This document shows positions 47,527 to 55,630 of a stretch of DNA of 64,000 nt, piece by piece. The translations under genes and the position numbers were made by a program. The notes under the pieces were generated by a model, which saw only the letters and a list, made by a program, of their open reading frames with translations, was not told where the DNA came from and searched no databases. The DNA comes from Rhodothermales bacterium (GTDB lineage: Bacteria; Bacteroidota; Rhodothermia; Rhodothermales; VXPQ01). Within the stretch, counting starts at the first letter, position 1. The number at the start of each line of letters is the position of its first letter. The DNA is taken from the NCBI GenBank assembly GCA_951812345.1, contig OX638295.1:1894965-1958964 (forward strand), given 5' to 3'.

Positions 47527-47905
47527 AATTCAACAACAACGGCGCACCCGGTTATGATCCCGCCGGAACCCAAAGATAAAACCGTATCATGCCGGGATTT
47601 GGGTTAAGGATACTCTGAGCAAAACCATTTCGCTCAGCACGTCACGTTCGCAAGTACAAGACATCACGATTCCATCGCCGGAATTAGGGGAAGCACTGCG
47701 GATTGGGGCATCGCGGGTTACAACTGAGCAAAATAACATCCCTTTATTACAATATCCCATAGCATTTCGCCCCACAGCACCCGGAACCCGGCGCCTTCCG
47801 TTTTTTAGAGGATTACCGAGACAAATACACCTTGTCGGCTTTCCTCCTGCCCCCTTTCTTATCCGGATTTCGTACTTTGGCAATGAGCGAAAAGGGAATT
47901 AAGGC
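47527..47905. other. 379-base intergenic region between the VKOR fusion and mscS genes
   Basis: A divergent gap with a copy of the GGATACTC element (47608-47742) in its centre. The rest is plain AT-richer sequence with a TACTTTG box at 47873-47879 that could serve mscS, but no gene or terminator that I can support. Confidence 0.5.
47608..47742 (+). repeat. Terminal-inverted-repeat element, copy 2 (one end degenerate)
   Basis: Begins GGATACTCTGAGCAAAACC and remains about 80% identical to the copy at 55409 for about 113 bases (to about 47720, through CACTGCGGATTGGGGC). The right terminal repeat is missing or heavily degraded; the limit at 47742 is approximate. Confidence 0.75.
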
Positions 47906-48838
47906 ATGTCTTTCAGAGATTTTCTCCAGAGCGAACGGTTTCAATCCTTCCTCACCGGGGGCGCAGCACAGGATATCTGGATTTCTGCGTTGCTGGTGCT
48001 GGGTGCGTTGATCCTGATATACGCCCTTCGGCGCCTGCTCGCGCGCTATATCGAAGAAGCGGACCGGCGTTACCGGGCGTCCAAAATTGTCGGGCGAATG
48101 CTCGGCCTGTTCACGGGTCTTGCGATTCTCTTTGTATGGTCGGCAGGGCAGGGACCCGGGCCAGCCACGATTCTCACGGTCGTCGGTGCAGGGATCGCCA
48201 TTGCCATGCGGGAAGTGCTCCTTTCTTTCGCCGCGTGGATCCACATGCTGATTCGCGCGCCCTATAAAAGCGGAGACCGCATTGAAGTAAATGGCTTGCA
48301 GGGGGATGTGATCGATATTCGCCCCCTGCACAGCACACTGATGGAGATAGGGGAATGGGCCGAAGCCGGTCAAAGTACAGGTCGCATTGTGCATATTCCG
48401 AACAACTGGTTTTACCAGTACGGGGTGTATAATTACACGCAGGGCTTCCAGTTTGTGTGGAATGAAATCCCTTTTACCGTCACCTTTCGTTCGGACTGGA
48501 AGGCGGCGCGCGATATCCTCTTGCAACTGGCTTCCGAAATGACCGGTTCTATAGAGCAACGGGCTCAGGAAGAAATCCGGGAAATGGCGCGTGAATACCT
48601 CGTTTATTACGAGGTGCTGACTCCATTCGTATATGTATGCGTAACGCAAAACGGCATCCGCCTGTCCCTCCGGCACCTTGCCGAAGCGCGGAGACGCCGA
48701 CAGATCAAACATATGCTCACGATGCGCGCCCTGGAAGCATTCCAGGAACACGGGGGCATCGAACTCTCGTACACAATGATCGGTTACGAATCCGGAGACG
48801 GTGAGCAAAAAAGAAGGGTAACAGAGGTGCTTTCGTAA
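47906..48838 (+). CDS. Small-conductance mechanosensitive channel (MscS family)
   Basis: A 310-residue channel protein opened by membrane tension, protecting cells in osmotic downshock. Two hydrophobic helices are followed by the pore helix and beta domain: LTVVGAGIAIAMREVLLSFAAWIHMLIRAPYKSGDRIEVNG matches the family TM3 and the start of the C-terminal vestibule, and HIPNNWFYQYGVYN follows. AAGG lies just upstream of the ATG. A single three-helix MscS rather than a large MscK is indicated by length. Confidence 0.9.
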   Translation: MSFRDFLQSERFQSFLTGGAAQDIWISALLVLGALILIYALRRLLARYIEEADRRYRASKIVGRMLGLFTGLAILFVWSAGQGPGPATILTVVGAGIAIAMREVLLSFAAWIHMLIRAPYKSGDRIEVNGLQGDVIDIRPLHSTLMEIGEWAEAGQSTGRIVHIPNNWFYQYGVYNYTQGFQFVWNEIPFTVTFRSDWKAARDILLQLASEMTGSIEQRAQEEIREMAREYLVYYEVLTPFVYVCVTQNGIRLSLRHLAEARRRRQIKHMLTMRALEAFQEHGGIELSYTMIGYESGDGEQKRRVTEVLS

Positions 48839-48864
48839 TTAAGGATCCAGTTCCTTGCATGTCC

Positions 48865-48893
48865 TTGCTTTTCACTGGTTCGAGGTATATCTT
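48865..48893 (+). promoter_or_regulatory. Candidate promoter of the trp operon
   Basis: TTG at 48865-48867, a 20-base spacer and TATCTT at 48888-48893 match the Bacteroidota -33/-7 pattern. The start site would fall near 48900, just before the leader peptide start codon. Confidence 0.5.
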
Positions 48894-48902
48894 ATGGCCT
48901 GT

Positions 48903-49001
48903 ATGATCGGACTACGTATACATAGCAGCATCCACATTCATGCCGGCGGCTGGTGGCGCAGGTCGCCGGACAGTGGGGGTCTCCCTGTACGCACGTCGTA
49001 G
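48903..49001 (+). CDS. trpL: trp operon leader peptide
   Basis: A 32-residue ORF, MIGLRIHSSI-HIHAGGWWRR-SPDSGGLPVR-TS, with two adjacent Trp codons (TGG TGG at 48951-48956) and a TAG stop at 48999-49001. An in-frame ATG at 48894 would add three residues but lies at or before the predicted start site. The peptide is a sensor of Trp-tRNA charging, not expected to have its own function. Tandem rare Trp codons in a short ORF just before an intrinsic terminator and trpE are the hallmark of ribosome-mediated attenuation. Confidence 0.8.
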   Translation: MIGLRIHSSIHIHAGGWWRRSPDSGGLPVRTS

Positions 49002-49063
49002 ATTGCCATGCCGACATGCTGCAACCCTGCTGTTCGCACAGAACAGTGGGGTTTTTTGTTTTA
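48970..49063 (+). promoter_or_regulatory. trp attenuator: antiterminator and terminator stems
   Basis: The 9-mer ACAGTGGGG occurs at 48970-48978 (strand 2) and again at 49043-49051 (strand 4), and CCCTGCTGTTC at 49025-49035 (strand 3) can pair with either. The 2:3 pairing is the antiterminator, 3:4 the terminator. CCCTGT at 48983-48988 can also pair with strand 2, releasing strand 3. Strand 2 begins 14 bases after the tandem Trp codons, so a ribosome stalled there leaves it free. Confidence 0.75.
49025..49061 (+). terminator. Intrinsic terminator of the trp leader
   Basis: An 11-base-pair stem (49025-49035 with 49041-49051, two G-U pairs) with a 5-base loop, followed by TTTTTTGTTTT. It lies about 110 bases before the trpE start. 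Confidence 0.85.
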
Positions 49064-49169
49064 CGTTAATTTCATGCCGCCATTCGATATCGACCCTGAT
49101 CATATCCTCCGATCATTGCGCAAACACACCCGGGAAAGCCGGATTGGCCGCCGCGCCATTCAATAAACC

Positions 49170-50654
49170 ATGTCGCTTGAAGACTTCATACGCCTTATTG
49201 ACGCCCATCGGGATAAGGGCAATCTGGTCGTGCCGATCTGCCGGCGCCTCAGCGCCGACCTTGTGACGCCCGTCTCGGCTTTCCTCGCATTCCGCGAAGG
49301 AAGCCGGTATTGTTTTCTGCTGGAGAGCGTCGAAGGCGGCGAGAAACTGGCGCGCTACTCATTCCTCGGAAAAAACCCGTTTCGTATTGTACGCGCTTTT
49401 GGTTCGCGTACGATCACCGAAGACGCCGATGGAACCGTTCGCGAACCGAAGGGGAATATTTTTGAGGTGATGCAGCGGGAAATGGACCGGTATACGGAAG
49501 TCCGAACAAACGGCCTCCCCAAGATCGCAACCGGTGCTGTGGGATATCTGGGTTACGACGCAGTACGCCTCGTCGAACGCCTGCCCAATGTACCGCCTGA
49601 CGACCTGCATATCCCGGACGCCATCTGGTGTTTTTACGATACGCTGGTCGCCTTCGACCACGTAAAACACCAGTTGGTCCTGATCTCCTGCGCATTCGTG
49701 AACGAAGGGGACGAGCCCGCCGACGCCTACTTCGAAGCATCCGGACGTATAGACGTACTGGAGGAAGAGCTTTTGGAAACCACCCTGTCAAAACCGGAAT
49801 CCATACGGATTACGCAGGAGAAAATGGACTCCAACTTCGAGCGGTCGGAATTCGAGGGGGCCGTTGAGAAGGTCAAGCAGTATATCTACGAGGGAGATAT
49901 TTTTCAGGCTGTGCTATCACAGCGTTTTTCCATGCCGTACGAGGGGGATCGCATCAACCTGTATCGCACGCTGCGACAGGTGAATCCGTCCCCGTATCTG
50001 TTCTATCTCGATTTCGACGATTTTTCGCTGATAGGCTCCTCGCCCGAAGTGCTTGTACGTATCGAGGGCGATACGGCAGAAGTATTGCCCATTGCAGGTA
50101 CACGACCACGGGGCGCCACCGAAGAAGAAGATCGACGGCTCGAAGCAGATCTGCTGGCCGACCCCAAGGAGCGTGCAGAACACCTGATGCTTGTCGACCT
50201 TGGCCGGAACGACCTCGGACGGGTTTGCCGGCACGGTTCCGTCAAAGTAGACAAGTACGCCTACGTGGAACGGTATTCGCATGTCATGCATATCGTGTCA
50301 TCGGTATCCGGCAAACTGGATCGCAGAAGAGGAGCAATGGATGTACTCGCGGCCTGTTTCCCGGCAGGCACCGTAAGCGGAGCGCCCAAGGTGCGCGCCA
50401 TGGAAATCATCGACGAACTCGAACCGTCCGCAAGAGGGCCCTATGCCGGCGCTGTCGGCCATGTGGATTATTCGGGCAACATGGACACCTGCATTGCTAT
50501 CAGAACCATGCTCGTTCAAAAAGATCGGGTCTACGTACAAGCAGGATGCGGTCTGGTCGCAGACAGCAAGCCGTCCAGCGAATTTGAGGAAACTGTCAAC
50601 AAGGCACGCGCTCTGAAAGAAGCGATCCTCCTTGCCTCAGAGGGATTGCTATGA
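49170..50654 (+). CDS. trpE: Anthranilate synthase component I
   Basis: A 494-residue enzyme that converts chorismate and ammonia to anthranilate. The N-terminal LLESVEGGEK carries the LLES element that forms the Trp feedback-binding site in known TrpE, so allosteric inhibition is expected. The catalytic half shows GDIFQAVLSQRF, NPSPYLFYL, IAGTRPRG, HLMLVDLGRNDLGRV and FPAGTVSGAPKVRAMEIIDELE, all conserved. It is first in the attenuated operon; its glutaminase partner trpG is three genes further on. Confidence 0.98.
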   Translation: MSLEDFIRLIDAHRDKGNLVVPICRRLSADLVTPVSAFLAFREGSRYCFLLESVEGGEKLARYSFLGKNPFRIVRAFGSRTITEDADGTVREPKGNIFEVMQREMDRYTEVRTNGLPKIATGAVGYLGYDAVRLVERLPNVPPDDLHIPDAIWCFYDTLVAFDHVKHQLVLISCAFVNEGDEPADAYFEASGRIDVLEEELLETTLSKPESIRITQEKMDSNFERSEFEGAVEKVKQYIYEGDIFQAVLSQRFSMPYEGDRINLYRTLRQVNPSPYLFYLDFDDFSLIGSSPEVLVRIEGDTAEVLPIAGTRPRGATEEEDRRLEADLLADPKERAEHLMLVDLGRNDLGRVCRHGSVKVDKYAYVERYSHVMHIVSSVSGKLDRRRGAMDVLAACFPAGTVSGAPKVRAMEIIDELEPSARGPYAGAVGHVDYSGNMDTCIAIRTMLVQKDRVYVQAGCGLVADSKPSSEFEETVNKARALKEAILLASEGLL

Positions 50655-50700
50655 CCGCCGTGCATCGTATATCTGTATCACTGGTTATTTGCCTTGTGTC

Positions 50701-51165
50701 ATGGAAATAAAACACCTTTTTCTGAACAAGGGGTGGGCAGGGAAAACCCTCTCCCGCGAAGAAACCACCGCACGGCTGAATCCCGTTATTCATTCTCATT
50801 GCGCACTGAACCATTCGCATGAATATGCAGTGCGTTCTCTCGAAGACCGGGATGCTGCCGAGGAACTGTCCGCGCTTCAAAGAACGGCCCGCATGGATGT
50901 AGGGAAACTGAGCGAGGTGGTACTCAGTGCGGGAGGCGTACCGTTCAACGGTACCGAGATGGAACCAGAGGATTTCGACCTCGGAAAATGCGACAGCGAC
51001 ATCGTGAAAGCGCTCAGAAATATGGAGAACGACTTCGAAAAGCTGCTCCATGCCGAGCTTGGCATAGAGCACCAGATGCGCACACGGGCCATCCTCGACG
51101 CTGTCCTGAAAAACACCCGTATGCGGCTGAAGTATGTACGAGAACTGGTTTTGCGGCATCGCTGA
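50701..51165 (+). CDS. Unknown helical protein inside the trp operon
   Basis: A 154-residue protein I do not recognise. It starts at ATG 50701 (MEIKHLFLNK), 46 bases after trpE; a longer frame from 50632 overlaps trpE. Four long amphipathic helices can be read (about residues 20-45, 50-75, 98-125 and 125-150), with HSHCALNHSHEYA in the first and LLHAELGIEHQ in the third, which is reminiscent of DUF2383/ferritin-like four-helix bundles but lacks a clear di-iron pair of ExxH motifs. No signal peptide. Its place between trpE and trpS puts it under trp control. Confidence 0.7.
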   Translation: MEIKHLFLNKGWAGKTLSREETTARLNPVIHSHCALNHSHEYAVRSLEDRDAAEELSALQRTARMDVGKLSEVVLSAGGVPFNGTEMEPEDFDLGKCDSDIVKALRNMENDFEKLLHAELGIEHQMRTRAILDAVLKNTRMRLKYVRELVLRHR

Positions 51166-51199
51166 TCTCTCCAGCCAACCTTTTGCTCCTGTCACACTC

Positions 51200-52252
51200 A
51201 TGTCTTCCGAACGCATCGACACATCTATGCCCTCCCCCGTTCTCCGCAAAAGCAGCGACGTGATCGTTTCCGGCATTCAACCGTCGGGCGCATTGCACCT
51301 CGGGAATTATTTCGGGGCGCTCCGACAACACATCCAGCTTCATGAAACACATGAAGCGTACTACTTTATCGTCAACTACCACACCCTGACGACGCTTCGG
51401 GACCGGGACAAACTGAGGCGCTATACACTGGATGTAGCGCTCGACTACCTTGCGCTCGGATTCAATCCCCAGGCCGCATACCTCTTCATGCAGAGCGACG
51501 TGCCGGAAGTCACCGAACTGGCATGGATTTTCAGCAACCTTGCCACGGTATCCCAACTGGAGAAAGGGGTGGCCTACAAAGACAAGATTGCACAGGGCTT
51601 ACCTGCAAATGCGGGCCTGTTTACCTATCCCGTACTGCAGGCAGCGGATATTCTGATCTACGGAGGTACGCTGGTGCCGGTGGGCGCGGATCAGAAACAG
51701 CATATCGAAATGACGCGGGTCCTGGCGGAACGGTTTAACCGTACGTATTGCCCGGAGGACGATCCGGTCTTTCCCGTACCCGAACCCTACATCCTTTCCG
51801 ACGTGGCGGTCGTGCCCGGACTGGACGGCCGAAAAATGTCCAAGAGTTACGAAAATGCGATCGGCATCTTCGAAGAAGGAAAAGTCCTGAAGAAAAAAGT
51901 GATGAGCATCGTGACCGATTCGACGCCGCTGGAAGCGCCGAAAGATCCGGAGCACGACAATGTATTTACACTCATCCGGCTGTTTGCCGACAGCGAAACG
52001 CGGGAACGTATTGCAGAGGCTTACCGCGCAGGTGGATTTGGATACGGGCATGCGAAAAAGGAATTGCTCACCCTCATCGACGAGCATTTTGCGGAAGCGC
52101 GTATCCGGCGCAAGGAACTGGCCCGGCACCCGGACGATGTCTTCGACATTTTGCGCGAAGGGGGCCGCAAGGCCCGGGAACGGGCCGGTGAATACATGGA
52201 ACGCGTACGGGAACACGTTGGGCTGATCACTACCTATGAGGCAGCGCCATGA
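51200..52252 (+). CDS. trpS: Tryptophanyl-tRNA synthetase
   Basis: A 350-residue class I synthetase charging tRNA-Trp. The HIGH-like PSGALHLGNYFGA and the KMSKS motif (GRKMSKSYENAIG) are intact, with PVGADQKQHIEMTR and DILIYGG typical of TrpS. The ATG at 51200 is chosen over 51134. It is inside the trp operon and its stop overlaps the trpG start as ATGA, so its synthesis is coupled to tryptophan enzymes. A rarely seen arrangement, since trpS is usually unlinked. Confidence 0.96.
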   Translation: MSSERIDTSMPSPVLRKSSDVIVSGIQPSGALHLGNYFGALRQHIQLHETHEAYYFIVNYHTLTTLRDRDKLRRYTLDVALDYLALGFNPQAAYLFMQSDVPEVTELAWIFSNLATVSQLEKGVAYKDKIAQGLPANAGLFTYPVLQAADILIYGGTLVPVGADQKQHIEMTRVLAERFNRTYCPEDDPVFPVPEPYILSDVAVVPGLDGRKMSKSYENAIGIFEEGKVLKKKVMSIVTDSTPLEAPKDPEHDNVFTLIRLFADSETRERIAEAYRAGGFGYGHAKKELLTLIDEHFAEARIRRKELARHPDDVFDILREGGRKARERAGEYMERVREHVGLITTYEAAP

Positions 52253-52863
52253 TTCTCGTCATCGACAACTATGATTCGTTCACATACAACCTCGTGCATC
52301 TCGTGGGACGCCGCACGAGCGACCTCGAGGTGGTGCGAAACGATGTGCTCGGTGTAGATGCCATACGTGATCGGGCGCCGATGGGTATCCTCATTTCGCC
52401 CGGACCAGGCCGCCCTGCCGATGCAGGTATAACGGAGGAGATCGTGAAAGCATTGGGACCCTCCGTGCCGATCCTCGGTGTATGCCTCGGACATCAGGCG
52501 ATCGGTGAGGTATACGGTGGACGAATCGAATACGCCCCCACGCTAATGCACGGAAAAACGAGTGAAATAGAACACGACGGACGAGGCATATTCCGGAACG
52601 TCAGTAATCCGTTCACGGCTACACGGTATCATTCCCTTGTGGTGGACCGTGCCAGGGTACCTGCCTGTCTGGACATATCGGCGGAAACGAAAGACGGTGT
52701 TGTCATGGGCCTGCGGCACCGGGAGTATCCGGTCGAAGGCATCCAGTTTCACCCGGAAAGCGTGCTGACGAACGAAGGGCCTCGTATCCTTGACAATTGG
52801 CTGGAAGAAGTGCTGGGCAGCACGGTGTATAGTGCAATGGGGAACCCGGCAATGATTTCCTGA
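52249..52863 (+). CDS. trpG: Anthranilate synthase component II (glutamine amidotransferase)
   Basis: A 204-residue glutaminase subunit delivering ammonia to TrpE. DNYDSFTYNLVH at the N-terminus, SPGPGRP, the nucleophile GVCLGHQAIGE (Cys79) and GIQFHPES for the His-Glu pair are complete. TrpG may also serve p-aminobenzoate synthesis, as no separate pabA is visible. It follows trpS with ATGA overlap and precedes trpD by 27 bases. Confidence 0.96.
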   Translation: MILVIDNYDSFTYNLVHLVGRRTSDLEVVRNDVLGVDAIRDRAPMGILISPGPGRPADAGITEEIVKALGPSVPILGVCLGHQAIGEVYGGRIEYAPTLMHGKTSEIEHDGRGIFRNVSNPFTATRYHSLVVDRARVPACLDISAETKDGVVMGLRHREYPVEGIQFHPESVLTNEGPRILDNWLEEVLGSTVYSAMGNPAMIS

Positions 52864-52890
52864 CCCGATCCATTCTCTTCCACTCGTATC

Positions 52891-53925
52891 ATGCAAGAAT
52901 ACCTGAATGTCCTCGCCGGCGGAGGTACGCTGCAAAGCGAAGAGGCCGAGAACGCAATGCGTCTGTTAATGGAAGGTGCATCGGAACCGGAATGCACGGC
53001 AGCCTTTCTGCTGGGTCTGAGGGCGCGTGGCGAATCGCTGGACGAACTGGTCGCCTTCACGAAGATCATGCGCGAATACGCCGTCCCGGTAGAAACCGGT
53101 GATCCGGAAGCCATTGACCTGTGCGGAACGGGTGGTGACGGCACGGACACATTCAATATCTCTACCGCCGCTGCTATCGTGTGTGCTGGCGCCGGGGTTA
53201 CCGTAGCCAAGCACGGCAACCGATCTGTTTCGTCGAAATGCGGCTCGGCGGATGTGCTGGAAGCACTCGGCGTGAAAACGGCGCTGGGTAAGGAAGGCGT
53301 TGAATACTGCTTCGAAAAAGCAGGCCTTGCGTTTCTGTTCGCCCCGTTCTTCCATCCAGCGATGAAGCACGTGATGCCCGTGCGCAGAAAACTGGGGGTA
53401 CGCACTTTCTTCAATATTCTGGGGCCTTTGTGCAATCCCGGTGGGGTGCGACGCCAGTTGACCGGGGCTTTCGATGAGCAAACAGCGAAGATCATGGCGT
53501 CCATTCTTGAGCGTCTCGGCGCCCGGCATGTCCTTGCCGTGCACGCGCGGGACGGACTGGACGAGATATCGCTGGGGGATGCAACGAGGGCGTTCGAAGT
53601 ACATGGAGACACACCTGTCCCGGACGGACCTGTAGAACGCCTCTTGCGACCTGAAGACCTTGGTTTCGCTCGCTGCGCCCGAAATGCGCTTGCGGGCGGT
53701 GACAGCGACGAGAATGCACGCATCGTGCAGGCGATTCTTGCCGGCGAGTCGGGACCGCGCCGCGATGTGGTCGTGCTCAATGCAGCCTATGCCCTGTCGG
53801 TTTCAGGAAAATTCGAGAACCTTGCCGCCTGTCGTAGCGCTGCTGAAAAAAGCATTGATTCAGGGATGGCGCAGGACACACTGGAACGGCTGACCCATGC
53901 TTCGCACACCACACCCGCCCCATGA
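52891..53925 (+). CDS. trpD: Anthranilate phosphoribosyltransferase
   Basis: A 344-residue enzyme joining anthranilate to PRPP. The PRPP-binding CGTGGDGTDTFNIST, the KHGNRSVSSKCGSADVLEALG segment and GPLCNPGG are conserved. It ends in an ATGA overlap with trpC. Not fused to trpG, unlike the enterobacterial arrangement. Confidence 0.97.
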   Translation: MQEYLNVLAGGGTLQSEEAENAMRLLMEGASEPECTAAFLLGLRARGESLDELVAFTKIMREYAVPVETGDPEAIDLCGTGGDGTDTFNISTAAAIVCAGAGVTVAKHGNRSVSSKCGSADVLEALGVKTALGKEGVEYCFEKAGLAFLFAPFFHPAMKHVMPVRRKLGVRTFFNILGPLCNPGGVRRQLTGAFDEQTAKIMASILERLGARHVLAVHARDGLDEISLGDATRAFEVHGDTPVPDGPVERLLRPEDLGFARCARNALAGGDSDENARIVQAILAGESGPRRDVVVLNAAYALSVSGKFENLAACRSAAEKSIDSGMAQDTLERLTHASHTTPAP

Positions 53926-54716
53926 CTATTCTCGACCGCATCGTAGCGGACACCCAGGACGTCGTGGCCACGCGGAAAACCGCTGTGCCGCGGGGGCAGC
54001 TTGAAAATATGGTGGGATTCGACCGGGACCGGCGCTCCCTCGAAGAAGTTCTGCGGAAAAACGGGCCTTCGATTATTGCCGAGATCAAAAAAGCTTCGCC
54101 ATCAGGCGGTGTCATCCGGGACACCTTCCGGCCGCTGGAGGTTTCCCGGCAATACGAAGCCGGTGGCGCGGTCGCCGTTTCCGTTCTGACCGAGCCTCAT
54201 CATTTTCAGGGCTCACTTGACGATCTATCTGTTGTCTGTCAATCCGTTTCTATCCCTGTATTAAGAAAAGACTTTGTTATCGACACGTATCAGCTCATCG
54301 AAGCGAGGGCCTACGGTGCGGATGCAGTGCTGCTGATTGCCGCCATACTTCACAAGACACATCTGCGGGACCTGTTGCAGGCCGCGCACGAATTGGATCT
54401 TGATGTACTGGTGGAGGTGTACGAGCCGCAAGAGTTGGACCGCCTCGATTTTGACGAGACACGCATCGTGGGCGTGAATAACCGCGACCTGCGCACCTTC
54501 GAAGTAGACATCGAGCATTCCATCCGGGTGTTTGCGGAGGTCCCGGACAGCGTGGTGCGCGTGTCGGAAAGCGGCCTTACCTCAGGGGCGGAACTGCGAT
54601 TTTTGCATGAACGCGGAATCGACGCTTTTCTGATCGGCGAAACCTTCATGCGATCCGAACGACCAGGGGATGCATTGGCAAGACTCAGGAACGAAGCGGA
54701 AGGAATCCAGGCATGA
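53922..54716 (+). CDS. trpC: Indole-3-glycerol phosphate synthase
   Basis: A 264-residue TIM-barrel enzyme. PSIIAEIKKASPSGG with the catalytic Lys, VLRKDFVIDTYQ, LIAAIL, GVNNRDLRTFEVD and SESGL mark the family active-site strands. Single-domain, unlike E. coli TrpC-TrpF. Its stop overlaps the trpF start as ATGA. Confidence 0.97.
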   Translation: MTILDRIVADTQDVVATRKTAVPRGQLENMVGFDRDRRSLEEVLRKNGPSIIAEIKKASPSGGVIRDTFRPLEVSRQYEAGGAVAVSVLTEPHHFQGSLDDLSVVCQSVSIPVLRKDFVIDTYQLIEARAYGADAVLLIAAILHKTHLRDLLQAAHELDLDVLVEVYEPQELDRLDFDETRIVGVNNRDLRTFEVDIEHSIRVFAEVPDSVVRVSESGLTSGAELRFLHERGIDAFLIGETFMRSERPGDALARLRNEAEGIQA

Positions 54717-55399
54717 CGACCAAACTCAAAATATGCGGCATAACCCGGCTGGAGGATGCCCGGTATGCTGCCGCTGCCGGCGCCGATTACCTTGGATTCA
54801 TACAGTATGCCGGCAGCCCCCGCTACATTGCACCGGAGCACGTGCGGGACATTGTCGAATGGATACATGGACCGCAGCCGGTCGGTGTGTTCGTGAATGC
54901 CCCTGCTGATGTGGTCAACCGGACCGCCGAAAAGGCGGGGTTCGCCTTTGTGCAGCTCCATGGCGAGGAACCTGTTTCCGATATCCTGCGCATCGAATGC
55001 CCGGTTATCAAAGCGTTCCGCATCGCTCCGGACACGACCCCCGACAGGTTATATCGCCTGATGCGGACATACGAGGATGTGGTAGCGCATTTTCTGCTGG
55101 ATGCGTACAACGACAAGGTATACGGCGGTAGCGGTCAGACTTTCGATTGGCATGTAGCGAGTTCCTCTGTGGAAGGCGCTCGTGAGCCGATCGAACAGCC
55201 CACTCGCCCCGGAAGCCCCGGTATCTTTCTCGCAGGGGGCATCCATGCAGACAATGTGGCCGAGGCGATCCGTACGCTGCGCCCATTTGCCGTGGATGTG
55301 TCGAGCGGTCTCGAATCGGCCCCTGGGGAAAAGGATTTCTCCAGAATCGACGCCTTTATGCAGGCATTCCGGTCCGTACATTCCGAACTCGAGACCTGA
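54713..55399 (+). CDS. trpF: Phosphoribosylanthranilate isomerase
   Basis: A 228-residue TIM-barrel enzyme catalysing an Amadori rearrangement. KICGITRLEDA with the catalytic Cys, the ADYLGFI strand, LLDA and a FLAGGIHADNV phosphate-binding strand are present. In most close trp operons trpB follows at once; here 227 bases with a repeat element intervene. Confidence 0.96.
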   Translation: MTTKLKICGITRLEDARYAAAAGADYLGFIQYAGSPRYIAPEHVRDIVEWIHGPQPVGVFVNAPADVVNRTAEKAGFAFVQLHGEEPVSDILRIECPVIKAFRIAPDTTPDRLYRLMRTYEDVVAHFLLDAYNDKVYGGSGQTFDWHVASSSVEGAREPIEQPTRPGSPGIFLAGGIHADNVAEAIRTLRPFAVDVSSGLESAPGEKDFSRIDAFMQAFRSVHSELET

Positions 55400-55403
55400 T
55401 TAT

Positions 55404-55630
55404 CCATAGGATACTCTGATCAAAACCGCTTCGCTCAGCACATCACGTTCGCAAGTACAGAACATTATGATTCCATCGTTGCAATCAGCGGGAAATACTG
55501 CGGATTCGGGGCGTCGCGGACGTGAAGCGCCCTTCGGGAGGCTGCGAGGGGTGCGGACTTAATCAGAGTATCCTAATTAGTGCGCGCGGTAGCGCGCATC
55601 GCCATACGGCACAAACAGAGTATCCTATGG
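55404..55630 (+). repeat. Terminal-inverted-repeat element, copy 3, with duplicated right end (between trpF and trpB)
   Basis: The main element runs 55409-55573, starting GGATACTCTGATCAAAACC and ending GGACTTAATCAGAGTATCC, flanked by TA on both sides. A second right-like end lies at 55616-55630, so that CCATAGGATACTCTG (55404-55418) is perfectly inverted there, including the trpB start codon. A hairpin TGCGCGC-GGTA-GCGCGCA (55581-55598) lies between the two ends. Confidence 0.85.

Larger units (their letters stand above)
48839..49169. other. trp operon leader region
   Basis: The 331 bases between mscS and trpE. It holds a promoter candidate, a leader peptide ORF with tandem Trp codons, alternative RNA stems and an intrinsic terminator, each listed separately. 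Confidence 0.85.

Noticed and set aside
48940-49266. Alternative reading frame across the trp leader into trpE
   Set aside because: Runs through the attenuator terminator and overlaps trpE; reads Ala/Gly/Arg-rich sequence without a domain. The frame with the tandem Trp codons is the meaningful one.
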